A stretch of 64,000 nucleotides of DNA from Onthophagus taurus (taxonomy: Eukaryota > Arthropoda > Insecta > Coleoptera > Scarabaeidae). The stretch spans positions 43,965,501-44,029,500 of the forward strand of contig NC_091966.1 in NCBI RefSeq assembly GCF_036711975.1. The letters are read 5' to 3'. Under the pieces are notes generated by a model, which saw only the letters and a program-made list of their open reading frames with translations, ran no database searches and was not told the origin of the DNA. The position numbers and the translations under genes were made by a program. How positions within the stretch are numbered: the stretch's first letter is position 1; each line of letters opens with the position of its first letter. This document shows, in pieces, positions 40,954 to 51,555 of the stretch.

Positions 40954-41718
40954 CTACTTAAGATTAAAATGTTGTAATTCACATAGTATTTTATCCATTT
41001 GGTTATCAACTTGCGAGTTACCCTCATCACTTAACGCATTTTTTAGCTCCTCCAAATCAGAAAAGACATCCCCTTTTTTAGCAAATTGTAAATTTTCTTG
41101 TTTATTTTGTTGCTTTCTCATTTCAATTAAAATATCCACAATCTAAAAAAAGTTATTAATTTAAAATAAATAAATTAATCAGAATTTAACCTCTTGTAAT
41201 TGACTACAAAGTAATTTCATTTCAATAATTCCCTCTTTCCAACTATTCTTTAATATGTGTAATTTACTTTCGGCCAAATTAAGCGGGTTCTTTCCTCTTA
41301 AATCCAACGATTGTATATCAGCCCCTGCGCTACATAATAATTGGATTATTGGTAAATTAACTGTACATGCGGCTAAATGTAATGGTGTGTTTTGTATTGA
41401 ATCTCTTATATTGGGGTTAGCACCACTCGATAATAACAATTCCACCAAATGTTTGTATCCTTTTGTTACCGCAATATGAAGTGCACTCCTTTTTAAATTA
41501 TCGGTGCTATCAGGGCTCACTCCTATATCTAATAATCGTTTAACTCTTTCAATATCGTTCAAAGAAACAGCAGCAATTAAATTCAATTGATATTTTTCAT
41601 TGAGTAATCGCAATTTTATTTTTTTTATATCAGATTGAAGCCTCGGTTTAACTTTAAATGGATGTTTCTTTAACTTTTCAATTTCTGTACTTTTTATTTC
41701 ACTGTCACTGTGAGACAT
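40954..41718 (-). CDS. ANKRD54: ANKRD54-like ankyrin-repeat protein
   Basis: Two exons, 41718-41191 and 41142-40954 (donor GAGGTTAAA, acceptor TTTTTTTAG), 238 residues. After a charged N-terminus (MSHSDSEIKSTEIEKLKKH), three to four ankyrin repeats span about 45-155 (RSALHIAVTKGYKHLVELLL, NTPLHLAACTVNLPIIQLL, NPLNLAESKL). The order and the AESKLHIL sequence into a C-terminal helix ending QHFNLK fit ANKRD54, a nucleocytoplasmic adaptor known from vertebrates to bind SH3 kinases. If the intron is not removed the frame ends at 41179. Same strand as CIAPIN1, 355 bp upstream of it; divergent from CPSF4. Confidence 0.82.
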
Positions 41719-41929
41719 TTTAAAATAAGGAGTTTTTAATGAATTCTCGATTAAATATAAAAGCTATTGATGAAAATTTAGATATACAGTTTTTATTATA
41801 TTATTGTTGGAGTTGGGGAATTAACTTTTATATGTTGTGGTAACATTGATTAACCAAATAATTTTTGACGTGTTTATATCTACCTAACCTCAAAAAAAAA
41901 AGAAAAGTACGAAAAGTTCCACTTTTAAA
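41719..41929. promoter_or_regulatory. Divergent promoter between ANKRD54 and CPSF4
   Basis: Only 211 bp separate the two start codons, so both promoters and leaders must lie here. The sequence is AT-rich with no clear TATA box. A shared bidirectional promoter is likely for two housekeeping-type genes but is inferred from spacing alone. Confidence 0.6.
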
Positions 41930-42834
41930 ATGGAATGTCTCGTAGCGAACGTAGAATCTATTAAATTTGATATTGAAATAGCCCTAGATGAACAATATGG
42001 TGCTTTACCTTTACCTTTTCATGGAATGGATAGTAAGTTAGTCTGTGGTTAAATCTAGTTGATTAAAAACTTTTCTTTATAGAATCAATTGCTGCTGTTT
42101 GCCAATTTTATTCGTCCCCGATGGGTTGCCCAAAAGGCCCCCAATGCCCATTCAGACACGTAAGAGGAGATAGAACGATTGTTTGTAAACATTGGCTACG
42201 AGGTTTATGTAAAAAAGGGGATCAATGCGAATTTTTACATGAATATGATATGACGAAAATGCCCGAGTGTTATTTTTATTCTCGCTTCAATGCCTGTCAC
42301 AACAAAGAGTGCCCCTTCTTACACATTGACCCAGAAAGTAAAATCAAAGATTGTCCGTGGTATGACCGCGGTTTTTGTAGGCACGGCCCCCATTGCAGAC
42401 ATCGACATGTTCGAAGAGTTTTATGTACAAATTATTTGGCTGGATTTTGTTCTGATGGATCATTGTGCAAATATATGCATCCAAGATTCGAATTACCCGC
42501 ACCTCCAGATCAAAATATGAAAGATCAGAAGAAGCCTCCCGTTATTATTTGTCATTTTTGTGGAGAACATGGCCATAAAGCCGTCCATTGTAATAAAATT
42601 ACCCCAGAACACAATAAAGATGATGGGGATCATCGTAATAAACATAACGACGGTCATGATGGGCAACAAGGAGGTCAATTATTCACGAGGATGATGCCGA
42701 AAAAATTGGAAGATGTTACGTGTTACAAATGTGGAACGAAAGGACATTATGCAAATCGTTGTCCGAAAGGGCATTTAGCTTTTTTGTCACAATCGAAAAA
42801 TAATAGTAATAATAATAATCAAGATATGTTTTAA
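41930..42834 (+). CDS. CPSF4: CPSF4 / clipper, 30-kDa cleavage and polyadenylation factor
   Basis: Two exons, 41930-42032 and 42083-42834 (GTAAGT...TTTATAG), 284 residues from MECLVANVESIKFD. Five CCCH fingers start at C41, C69, C97, C125 and C149 with regular spacing (for example CKHWLRGLCKKGDQCEFLH). Two CCHC knuckles follow at 191-204 (CHFCGEHGHKAVHC) and 248-261 (CYKCGTKGHYANRC). Five CCCH plus two knuckles is the Drosophila clipper layout. CPSF30 recognises the AAUAAA signal together with WDR33. AATAAA at 42840-42845 lies 6 bases past the stop, giving a very short 3' UTR if used. Complete and intact. Confidence 0.96.
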
Positions 42835-42845
42835 TGGATAATAAA

Positions 42846-43290
42846 AGAATTTTTTTAAATTGATATTTCATTATTTTTCTTTGTTGGTTGTCCAGCACAA
42901 TTTAGATCACATTTAATTTTATTTATTTCAAGTTAACAAAAATAATCTGGATTTATTCTAATTAATTTTTAAAATAATTTCAAGTTTTTAACAAATTGAA
43001 GCAAAAACCTTCTTTTATAACCCAAAAAGCATTCATTAGTAAGTATCAATACTTTCTTTAAAAAAAAATTTTTAAATAAGTCGTTTTAAAAAATTGATAA
43101 TTCTTTCCAATCTAGGTAATTTTCACTTTAGGAATTAATTCAAATAAAACCAAAACTCCTAGAACCTTGGAGTTTTTGCCAACCTGAAATGAAAACCTTT
43201 TATAACCTTAACAAGAATCATTAATTGTAATAGTCTGAAGATGCACTGCTAAACCCGAATGTTTCTACATTACATTACATTGCGTTGACT
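42846..43290. other. AT-rich 3' flank of CPSF4 with a duplicated segment
   Basis: 42880-42985 resembles 49805-49925 (GTTGTCCAGCACAATTTA and the following AATTTTATTTATTT). AACCTTCTTTTATAACC-like words recur at about 43005, 43192 and 51250. A hairpin-family fragment CTAAACCCGAATGTTTCTA is at about 43250. No coding sequence. Confidence 0.5.
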
Positions 43291-43293
43291 ATA

Positions 43294-43620
43294 CAGGTGT
43301 ATCTGAATGACGTGCCCAAACTTCAGGGGTGATTCTTTAGGCAGTTTTAAATGTACTTTCTCATATAGACTATCAGCGATTTCGACTCCCCTGCGGAGCT
43401 ACGCCCCTTCAAAAATTGCGAAAAATTTTGGTTTATTTTTTTTCCCCGAAAACCATTAACACCAAAAAAATGAAATTTGGGAAATATGTTTAGCTTATAA
43501 TAGGGCATGTTTCGAGCCTATTTGTACTTTCAATCTTGCCTTCTAAGTTACTAAACATAACCACCCCCGTTCAATTTTTGTCTAGATCTTTTTTATGACG
43601 ATGATAAATACATTGGAAAT
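43294..43620. mobile_element. Left end of a CAGG-type foldback element
   Basis: Begins CAGGTGTATCTGAATGACGTG after a TA and runs through non-coding sequence resembling foldback arms (CCCCTTCAAAAATTGCG, ACCATTAACACC). No inverted partner was found, so this is a truncated copy. The right limit is uncertain. Confidence 0.45.
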
Positions 43621-43769
43621 ATTTTATTTAGTATAAGTACGAAGGCTGCAGCACGTAGAATTTTGATTAGGACAGAACAAGCACTGCTACGAGAAAGAAT
43701 CCACAAGACCTTCAATGATCAATGATGAAAAATAAGTGAGAAGTTACTACGACTCCACCTCTCACTTTC

Positions 43770-44165
43770 CAATTGTATATCCGGAGAAGACTGGGACTAA
43801 CAATGGAGAAGGCTAATCGCGAATTTCAGAAGACCCGTGACACACACATCAAGAAGTTTGAATCTCTGGAACGCCGGTCGCAAAAGAAGAAAACTAATAG
43901 TTTACCAGTAGAAACAATCGTCATTAACAGATCGAATGTCCCACTAACGAAAGACGAAACCTCTGTGCTCGCCAAAGGATTGAACTACGCAATCGCCCCG
44001 AAGAAGGTCCCAAAGGAGGAAATCATCTGCGAAGTGGAAGCAGCTGTTCGAGGGATGCCTGCACTGAAAGCCGAAGAGATCCGACAAGAAGTTGCGAGAG
44101 TATTGAAGTCAGCAAAACCACCAAAATCCAACTTGACGGTTGGTGAAAAGAAGGCACCCAGTAAA
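43770..44165 (+). pseudogene. Penelope-like element, N-terminal ORF fragment
   Basis: Open for about 130 codons: RSNVPLTKDETSVLAKGLNY, IAPKKVPKEEIICEVEAAVR, EIRQEVARVLKSAKPPKSNL. This is the segment that precedes the reverse transcriptase in Penelope-like elements. The RT itself is absent; after 44165 the sequence changes to non-coding repeats. Confidence 0.65.
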
Positions 44166-44480
44166 CAAATTTGCGTTTCAGAAACATTTCTGATACATAT
44201 TATTGAAACATGAAACGTTCTTCGACATATTTCTGAAACATAGATGAAACGTGTCTGAAACTGCTAATGTCCGACCCTTTTTATGTTTTATTGAAACGTT
44301 TCTGTAACATACAGCTGACAATTACGGTACACTACTAAAATGTTTCATTAATGGTTTTGAATTATTTCTGTAATGTTTTGTTTACGTTTACATTACATTA
44401 ATAGTATGTATCATAATCATTTAAAAATAATTTCTGAAAGGTTTCGTTGACGTTTCAGGGATGTACATATGTATGTAAAG
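44165..44480. repeat. Irregular GAAACATTTCTG-type short repeats
   Basis: Variants of TTTCTGAAACAT/GAAACGTTTCTG recur about ten times, in both orientations, with no fixed period. A simple repeat-derived stretch following the Penelope fragment. No coding capacity. Confidence 0.5.
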
Positions 44481-44497
44481 ATATAATTTCGTTGACG

Positions 44498-44622
44498 TGT
44501 AGCGTCTGCATCCTGGACAAGATGCTCATACATGCTTCCTCAAAAGATATGCATATGCTGAGAAAGCATTTCTGAGCATACCACCCAGGACGCAGACGGT
44601 GGACGCTGCAACAAAATCATAC
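44498..44622. repeat. Imperfect hairpin
   Basis: AGCGTCTGCATCCTGG (about 44502-44517) pairs with CCACCCAGGACGCAGACGG (about 44581-44599). ATGCTCATACATGC and ATGCATATGCTGAG in the loop are also partly self-complementary. May be a small MITE. The region 44640-45020 beyond it is AT-rich and unassigned. Confidence 0.5.
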
Positions 44623-45029
44623 CTTAGGTAGGAAAAATAATAATAGAAGTACGATACTTGTTACTTACCGCCTACTGTACCAAATTTCAAAATTATCAAT
44701 CAATAATTTCTACTATTCTGTTTTCTCATTGATTAGGACATATAAAGTAAGTATAAGAGTAGGTATGCATTAAATATATTTAGTAAATATGTATACAAAA
44801 TATATCAAAATGAATGTAACTAAAATAAAATTCTTATTTGTAAACAAATTAAACATACACATTCTAATAATTTATGTAGGTCATTTAAATATAAAGTTAA
44901 ATTTAGATCATATTAGTGGTATTTTTAATTATTTTTACTTCTGTTTATATATGAATAACCGAAAGAATTTTTTTTTCTCAAACGAAACATTGTTTCAATT
45001 AAAACACATATATTTGTGATGTTTCGCCA

Positions 45030-45405
45030 GAGATCCCCAGCTTCTTCAGACTACAAGTAAAGAATACCTATGATATATTTAATAATAATAATTATAATAA
45101 TATATTTAACATTTTTTTTATCTTAGTTATTGGAGATATCACATGTTGTAAAATTCTTTTTATGTCATTATATCAGTATTACAAAATAACTTACAAAAAC
45201 AGTTACATGACAATTTACATGTCAGATAATACAATAAAACAAGTAATGTACCACAAACGATGTACTACAGTCGTGGAATTGTTTATTTTTCTTGATAAAA
45301 AGAATTTTACAACATGTGGTCTCACTTATAACAATAAGACTTTTACAAAATAAATAGGTCTTCTTTACTTGTAGTCTGAAGAAGCTGGGGATCTCTTTCA
45401 TCATG
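45030..45405. repeat. Foldback with nested inverted arms
   Basis: Outer arms AGAGATCCCCAGCTTCTTCA (about 45031) and its mirror at about 45373-45398 pair over about 36 bp. An inner pair, ACATGTTGTAAAATTCTTTT (about 45141) and its mirror (about 45296), matches over 23 bp. The words GATGTTTCGCC and CTTCTTCAGA resemble termini of Penelope-like elements, as at 15610-15660. Not coding. Confidence 0.6.
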
Positions 45406-45429
45406 TTTTTATGATTGTTCAAGACTAAG

Positions 45430-46205
45430 AAATTTAACTAAAAAACTAACCTTACGTAACATTCCTTCACGGTTTAATTGGCATTTCAAAAGAAAACTTC
45501 ACGCTATGATTGGCATTACTAATTACTAAAGAAAACTTCACGCTATAATTAATGTTTGTAAACAGAACTAACCTTACCTAACATTCCTTCACGGTTTAAT
45601 TGGCATTTCAAAAGAAAACTTCACGCTATAATTAATGTTTGTAAACAAAACTAACCTTACTTAACATTCCTTCACGGTGTAATTGGCATTTCAAAAGAAA
45701 ACTTCACGCTATAATTGGCATTACTAATTACTAAAGAAAACTTCACGCTATAATTAATGTTTGTAAACAGAACTAACCTTACCTAACATTCCTTCACGGT
45801 TTAATTGGCATTTCAAAAGAAAACTTCACGCTATAATTAATGTTTGTAAACAAAACTAACCTTACGTAACATTCCTTCACGGTGTAATTGGCATTTCAAA
45901 AGAAAACTTCACGCTATGATTGGCATTACTAATTACTAAAGAAAACTTCACGCTATAATTAATGTTTGTAAACAGAACTAACCTTACCTAACATTCCTTC
46001 ACGGTTTAATTGGCATTTCAAAAGAAAACTTCACGCTATAATTAATGTTTGTAAACAAAACTAACCTTACTTAACATTCCTTCACGGTGTAATTGGCATT
46101 TCAAAAGAAAACTTCACGCTATAATTGGCATTACTAATTACTAAAGAAAACTTCACGCTATAATTAATGTTTGTAAACAGAACTAACCTTACGTAACATT
46201 CCTTC
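45430..46205. repeat. Tandem array with alternating 122- and 83-bp units (205-bp higher-order repeat)
   Basis: The word AACCTTAC starts at 45448, 45570, 45653, 45775, 45858, 45980, 46063 and 46185, so the spacing alternates 122, 83, 122, 83. The long unit differs from the short by a 39-bp insertion containing GGCATTACTAATTACTAAAG. The 205-bp pair repeats almost without change over 3.6 copies. No coding sequence. Confidence 0.95.
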
Positions 46206-46940
46206 GTATGTCATCATAGGTCTAACCACAGTCACATAGAGCTAGTACAGTCTTTCAGGGGTAAGACCCCAATTTTTTCCATAAAGGATAGTCTAGCTTT
46301 GTGTAAAACTCCGTGCAAATCTTTCTTTCCATGACAGGGTTTTATCTAGGATTACTCCTAGATATTTGACTTCCTTTGAGAAAGGAATTTCTTCACCTTG
46401 GATAGTTGGGCGGATTAGTCCATCCAACTTTCGTTTCCTGGTGAAGGGCACAACAATTGTCTTTTGTGGGTTTATTGAGAGGTTCTCTCCCTTACACCAA
46501 GCGCAAATGGTATCTAGGGTCACCTGGAGGATTTTAGATATCCTCGGCAAACAGGTTCCTTTGACCATAACGACAATGTCATTAGCATAAGCGTGTATTT
46601 CCACACCAACGGCTTCGACTATCGCAATCAGATCGTCAACTAGGAGGGACCAAAGCAGGGGAGATAACACCCCTCCTTGCTGGCAGCCACCTCCCGGCCT
46701 GAAGCGTATCGTATCACCGTGGAGTGAAGTAGAAACTATTCTACTTCTAGCATATTGCGGATCCAACCCGTTATAGTTGCTTCCACTCCCCTGTCAAGAG
46801 CAGTTCTTTCAAGAGATTGTGGTATTGCGTTGTTGAACGCTCCCTCTATATCCAGAAACGCACAAACCAAGATTTCTTTATCCTGCAGCGTCCTGGATAC
46901 TCTACCAACTAAATTGTGTAGAGCCAATTCTGCTGATTTT
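46205..46940 (-). pseudogene. Non-LTR retrotransposon reverse transcriptase fragment
   Basis: Minus strand: AFLDIEGAFNNAIPQSLERT (about 46855), GGGCQQGGVLSPLLWSLLVD (about 46690), then HAYANDIVVMV where the catalytic YADD has become YAND, FTRKRKLDGLIRP and KYLGVILDKTLSW. A frameshift lies near 46745. Same I/R1-like group as 4102-7386 but a different copy. Both ends are missing. Confidence 0.85.
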
Positions 46941-46949
46941 CCCGCTTGA

Positions 46950-47332
46950 TAAGAATGTTTCTAGTTCTAGTGTTAGTTCTAATTTTACACTAGATCTAAC
47001 ACAACACCTAGAACTAGAGTCATTCGGGTTTAGCCGTCTTGGAAGACGTGCGGCTAAATCCGAATGTTTCTAGTTCTCGGTCCAGTGTTAGTTCTAGTTT
47101 TACACTAGCACTATCACTAGAACTAACACAACACCTAGAACTAGAATCATTCGGGTTTAGCCGTCTTGAAAGATGTGCGGCTAAATCCGAATGTTTCTAA
47201 TTCGAGGTCTAGTGTTCTAGTTCTAGTTTTAATTCTTATTCAGCGTTAGATAGTGGTATATTTTGATTGAACGAAAAGTAGAACAAACACTAGACTTGGA
47301 ATTAGAAACATTGGGGTTTAGCCGTGCGGCTC
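46950..47332. repeat. Hairpin repeat cluster, third copy
   Basis: Two near-identical units of about 125 bp (46965-47090 and 47090-47215). Each contains ATTCGGGTTTAGCCGTCTTG and the mirrored GTGCGGCTAAATCCGAATG around an AAGACGTG loop, plus TCTAGTTCTAGTG runs. The cluster is broken at the TTAA in CTCTTAAGACGGC by the piggyBac-like element; its remainder (GACGGCCGAAAAG) is at 49737. Confidence 0.75.
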
Positions 47333-47336
47333 TTAA

Positions 47337-49732
47337 CCCTTTGTGTCCCGACGGTACTTTAAAGTACCGGTAATTTTAAACACTCATTTTAAACTGTAGT
47401 TATCTATTCGGCGCATTTAGAGCTGTCTGTACTTTCTACTATACAAGTGTATACAATAAATAATCTGTATAAAAAACGTCGCAATCACGTACACTTTAAA
47501 CTTATTCATCCAGATGTGAGGTTAGAAGTTTAGTGAACAGTGGTGCTGTTGAATTTTGTTGTTCAAGAAGGTATCTCTTTGATAAATGGTTATTAGGTGT
47601 GATTATTACAGATCATTTTAAAAAGAAAGCATTGAGCTTTAATTTAAAATAAGTCTCCTTCCTTAACTTCAATAAATACGGTTTCCAGGAATTTTTAAAT
47701 TAGCATCTTTTTTGGCACTTTTAGGTTATACGAAAATGTAAGTTTTATTTCAACATTTTCTTCTCAATATTTTTCAATCCAACCCAACAATTATTATAGA
47801 TCATTTTAAAGAGAAAGCTTTGAGCTTTAATTTAGAGTTAGTCTCATTCCTTAATTTCAATAAATACGGCTTCCAGGAATTTTTAAATTAATATTTTTTT
47901 TGACACTTTTAGGTTATTCGAAAATGTAAGTTTTGTTTCGACATTTTTTTTCTCAATATTTTTCCAATTCAACCCAACAATTATTATATATCATTTTAAA
48001 GAGAAAGCTTTGAGCTTTAATTTAGAATAAGTCTCATTCCTTAATTTCAATAAATACGGCTTCCACGAATTTTTAAATTAGCACCTTTTTTGATACTTTT
48101 AGGTTATATGAAAATGTAAGTTTTATTTCAACATTTTTTCTTCAATATTTTTCCAATCCAACCCAACAATTATTATACATCATTGTAAAGAGAAAGTTTT
48201 GAGCTTTAATTTAGAATAATCCTCATTCCTTAATTTCAATAAATACGGCTTCCAGGAATTTTTAAATTCACATCTTTTTTGACACTTTTAGGTTATACGA
48301 AAATGTAAGTTTTATTTCAACATTTTCTTTCTCAATATTTTTCCAATCCAACCCAACAATTATTATACATCATTGTAAAGAGAAAGCTTTGAGCTTTAAT
48401 TTAGAATAATCCTCATTCCTTAATTTCAATAAATACGGCTTCCAGGAATTTTTAAATTCACAGCTTTTTTGACACTTTTAGGTTATACGAAAATGTAAGC
48501 TTTGTTTCGACATTTTTTTTCTCAATATTTTTCCAATCCAACCCAACAATTATTATACATCATTGTAAAGAGAAAGCTTTGAGCTTTAATTTAGAATAAG
48601 TCTCATTCCTTAATTTCAATAAATACGGCTTCCACGAATTTTTAAATTAGCACCTTTTTTGATACTTTTAGGTTATATGAAAATGTAAGTTTTATTTCAA
48701 CATTTTTTCTTCAATATTTTTCCAATCCAACCCAACAATTATTATACATCATTGTAAAGAGAAAGCTTTGAGCTTTAATTTAGAATAATCTTCATTCCTT
48801 AATTTCAATAAATACGGCTTCCAGGAATTTTTAAATTCACATCTTTTTTGACACTTTTAGGTTATACGAAAATGTAAGCTTTGTTTCGACATTTTTTTTC
48901 TCAATATTTTTCCAATCCAACCCAACAATTATTATACATCATTTTAAAGAGAAAGCTTTGAGCTTTAATTTAAAATAAGTTTTATTCCTTAATTTCAATA
49001 AAAATGGCTTCCAGGAATTTTTAAATTAGCATCTTTTTTGGCACTCTTAGGTTATACGAAAATGTATGTTTTATTTCAACATTTTTTTTAAATATTTTTC
49101 CAATCCAACCCAACAATTATTATACATCATTTTAAAGAGAAAGCTTTGAGCTTTAATATAGAATAAGTCTAATTCCTTAATTTCAATAAATACGGCTTTC
49201 AGGAATTTTTAAATTAGCATCTTTTTTGGCACTCTTAGGTGCCAACCAAAATGTAAGTTTTGTTTTAACATGTTTTTTGTCAATATTTTTCCAATCAAAC
49301 CTAACAATTATTATACATCATTTTAAAAAGAAAGCTTTGAGCTTTAATTTACAATAAGTCTCATTCTTTAATTTCAATAAATACGGCTTCCAGGAATTTT
49401 TAAATTAGCATCTTTTTTGACACTTTTAGGTTATACGAAAATGTTAGTTTTAACTCAATACTCTCTTTCTTAATATTTTTTTAATTATAGTTATAGATCG
49501 ATTTAAACAGAATTCAATTTAAAATAAGTTTTACATATTTCTTAATTTCAATAAACACGGTTTCCAGGAATTTTTGAATTAGCATTTTTTTTGACACTTA
49601 GACTATGCGAAAATAGGGGGATTGCATATTTTGCTAAAATTTTATTCCAAAGGCCTTTACTGAGTGTATTTTGATAGCGTTTTAATTCTGTCACAAAGTT
49701 TCAAAATGTTTGACTTCTTGGGACACAAAGGG
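47337..49732. mobile_element. piggyBac-like non-autonomous element (TTAA target)
   Basis: Ends CCCTTTGTGTCCCGACGG and TTGGGACACAAAGGG form a 13-bp terminal inverted repeat (CCCTTTGTGTCCC). They are flanked by TTAA at 47333-47336 and 49733-49736. TTAA duplication with CCC-starting ends is characteristic of piggyBac. 2396 bp, with no transposase. A near-terminal GGTACTTTAAAGTACC palindrome is at 47353. The interior is tandem repeat. Confidence 0.9.
47590..49600 (+). repeat. About ten 190-bp tandem units inside the piggyBac-like element
   Basis: The word AACCCAACAA starts at 47781, 47971, 48160, 48350, 48540, 48729, 48919 and 49107 (spacing 188-190 bp). Each unit includes GAGAAAGCTTTGAGC, AATACGGCTTCCAGGAA and CACTTTTAGGTTATACG. 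Outer units are more diverged than inner ones. Not coding. Confidence 0.95.
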
Positions 49733-49736
49733 TTAA

Positions 49737-51468
49737 GACGGCCGAAAAGTCAGTATGTTTTAATGGTTAATGAAAAAGACCTTATTTAATGGCTATTTCT
49801 TTATTTTTCCTGTGTTTGTTGTCCAGCACAATTTACATCACATATAATTTTATTTATTTTCTGATAAGTTAACAAAAATAATTCGGTCTGATTTATTTAA
49901 TTCACAGATATCCAACAAAAATAACTCAAATTACAACAAAGTTTTTAAGGTAACAGTTTTATTTTATAACATGGTTGGTGTGATAAAAGCTTTCTTTCTC
50001 GTTATTTCTTTTTTAATAAATTTTAACAGCAATGCCACAGCAATAACATAGATACATAATTTGTATATGATTTTTTTGTTCTTTATTATATACTTATATA
50101 GGTTTTTTATTTCTTTTTTTTAATTTGAGATGATATCGTAAGCTGAAGAGATTTGTATAGGTTAAGATTTTTTTAATTAAAATTTTATTAATACCGATTT
50201 AATTTTTATTAATTTAGATTTCATTTAAATGTTTCTTGTAGATTTGTGCGAAAAATCTTACGACATCACCCCAAAATAAATGAAAAAAAATACCTCGTAA
50301 CATCACATCAACAGATTGTCTCTAGCTATATTTAATATAAGAGGGATATGTAAACACGAATATGTAGATTTTATCAAGATCCTTTTCATCTTTTTTATTT
50401 TTTTTAATTTTATTTTAAAGACATGTAAATTTCGCGCACATTTTCGGTTTGTATTAGTATGCATTATTTTTTTTGCATCAAGATAAATATTTCTATACAT
50501 ATTTTAGATAAGGATTGTCGCGATTTCAATGATTAGGCCATTGATTTCTTTCACCGCTTTTCTTTTTCTCAGCAAAAACGACATTATTTAGAACTGAAAC
50601 GAAAATAATATATAAAAATTTTCGTTTAATTGCGGCCGAAGAAAAGAAAATGGCACATTATAAAATTTCTTTTTTTTATTATTTCTGTACATCACAGAGA
50701 AAATTTAATTAGATTTGTCTCAGTTTAGTAGCCAACTCTTTTTTTTATAAAACACCCAAAATATTATGGGAATCATAGGCCTTTATTATATATATATGTA
50801 TATATATTTTTGGGGTTTCGTTTGTAGTGGAAGACGAGAACCCCTCTTTAAAAAAACAATTCCCACATAATAAGCAGTTGGAAATGAAGAAGAGCGAAGG
50901 ATGTAACTTTATTTTTAGTTATTAAGTTCATTGTGCATACAGCTTTTTCACCAACTTATAATGTATGGGCTGTATACAAGTAATTTAAAATTGGAAGGAA
51001 TATTATTACAGGATAATTAGCATAAATATAATTTTTGGAAGGTTAGTTGAAGATGGATTAATTACACTAATTTATAATGAAAATATATACTCGGTAATTA
51101 CGAAAAAATTGTATATCTAATAACACTAATAACTATTTCCAGTATAACTCAAGCACCAAGAAAAGTTATTAACATTTAATTTAGATGAGCTATTGCAGTA
51201 GATTGCCAGATCACCAAGAAGAAATCGAAGCGAGTTTATACCAAAATTAAGCTGAAACCTTCTTTTATAACCTCAATAACTTTCTTCAAAAAGATTTTTT
51301 TTTAATCAGTCATGTCAAAAGATCGACAAAAATGTACAATCTAATTTTTGTTTTGTTGTTCCAAATTGACATCAAAAAACTATTTTAATGGTCTAAAATT
51401 GAAATGATAATTATGACCTAACACAGTTTTACACCAACAAGACTTTTTCGTTGGAGATAGTTATTATA
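49737..51468. other. Long AT-rich non-coding stretch
   Basis: No exon, transposase or structured repeat recognised. It holds the duplicated segment 49805-49925 (see 42880), a TATATATGTATATATA run at about 50792 and several poly-T tracts. It could be a very long 3' UTR or flank of the minus-strand C2-domain gene, but nothing in the sequence proves it. Confidence 0.4.
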
Positions 51469-51555
51469 AGGTTCGTTCCAACCGCACTTTTGACTGCCAA
51501 TTGACAGTCACCAGCCTGCGCAGTTGAAAAGTGCTGTTCCATCCCAAGGTTTATA

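Noticed and set aside
44789-45353. Frames of 63-76 codons rich in N, I, K, Y
   Set aside because: Composition-driven frames in AT-rich DNA, partly inside a hairpin repeat.
45021-45405. Hammerhead ribozyme associated with a Penelope-like terminus
   Set aside because: The flanking GATGTTTCGCC and CTTCTTCAGA words are suggestive, but the conserved CTGATGA and GAAA core could not be found in a foldable arrangement.
45430-46205. Possible CRISPR-like repeat/spacer pattern
   Set aside because: The alternating units are fully homologous tandem repeats without unique spacers, in a eukaryotic context with no cas genes.
50303-50500. 65-codon minus-strand frame
   Set aside because: Lysine- and isoleucine-rich translation of AT-rich DNA with no domain, neighbour or splice signal.
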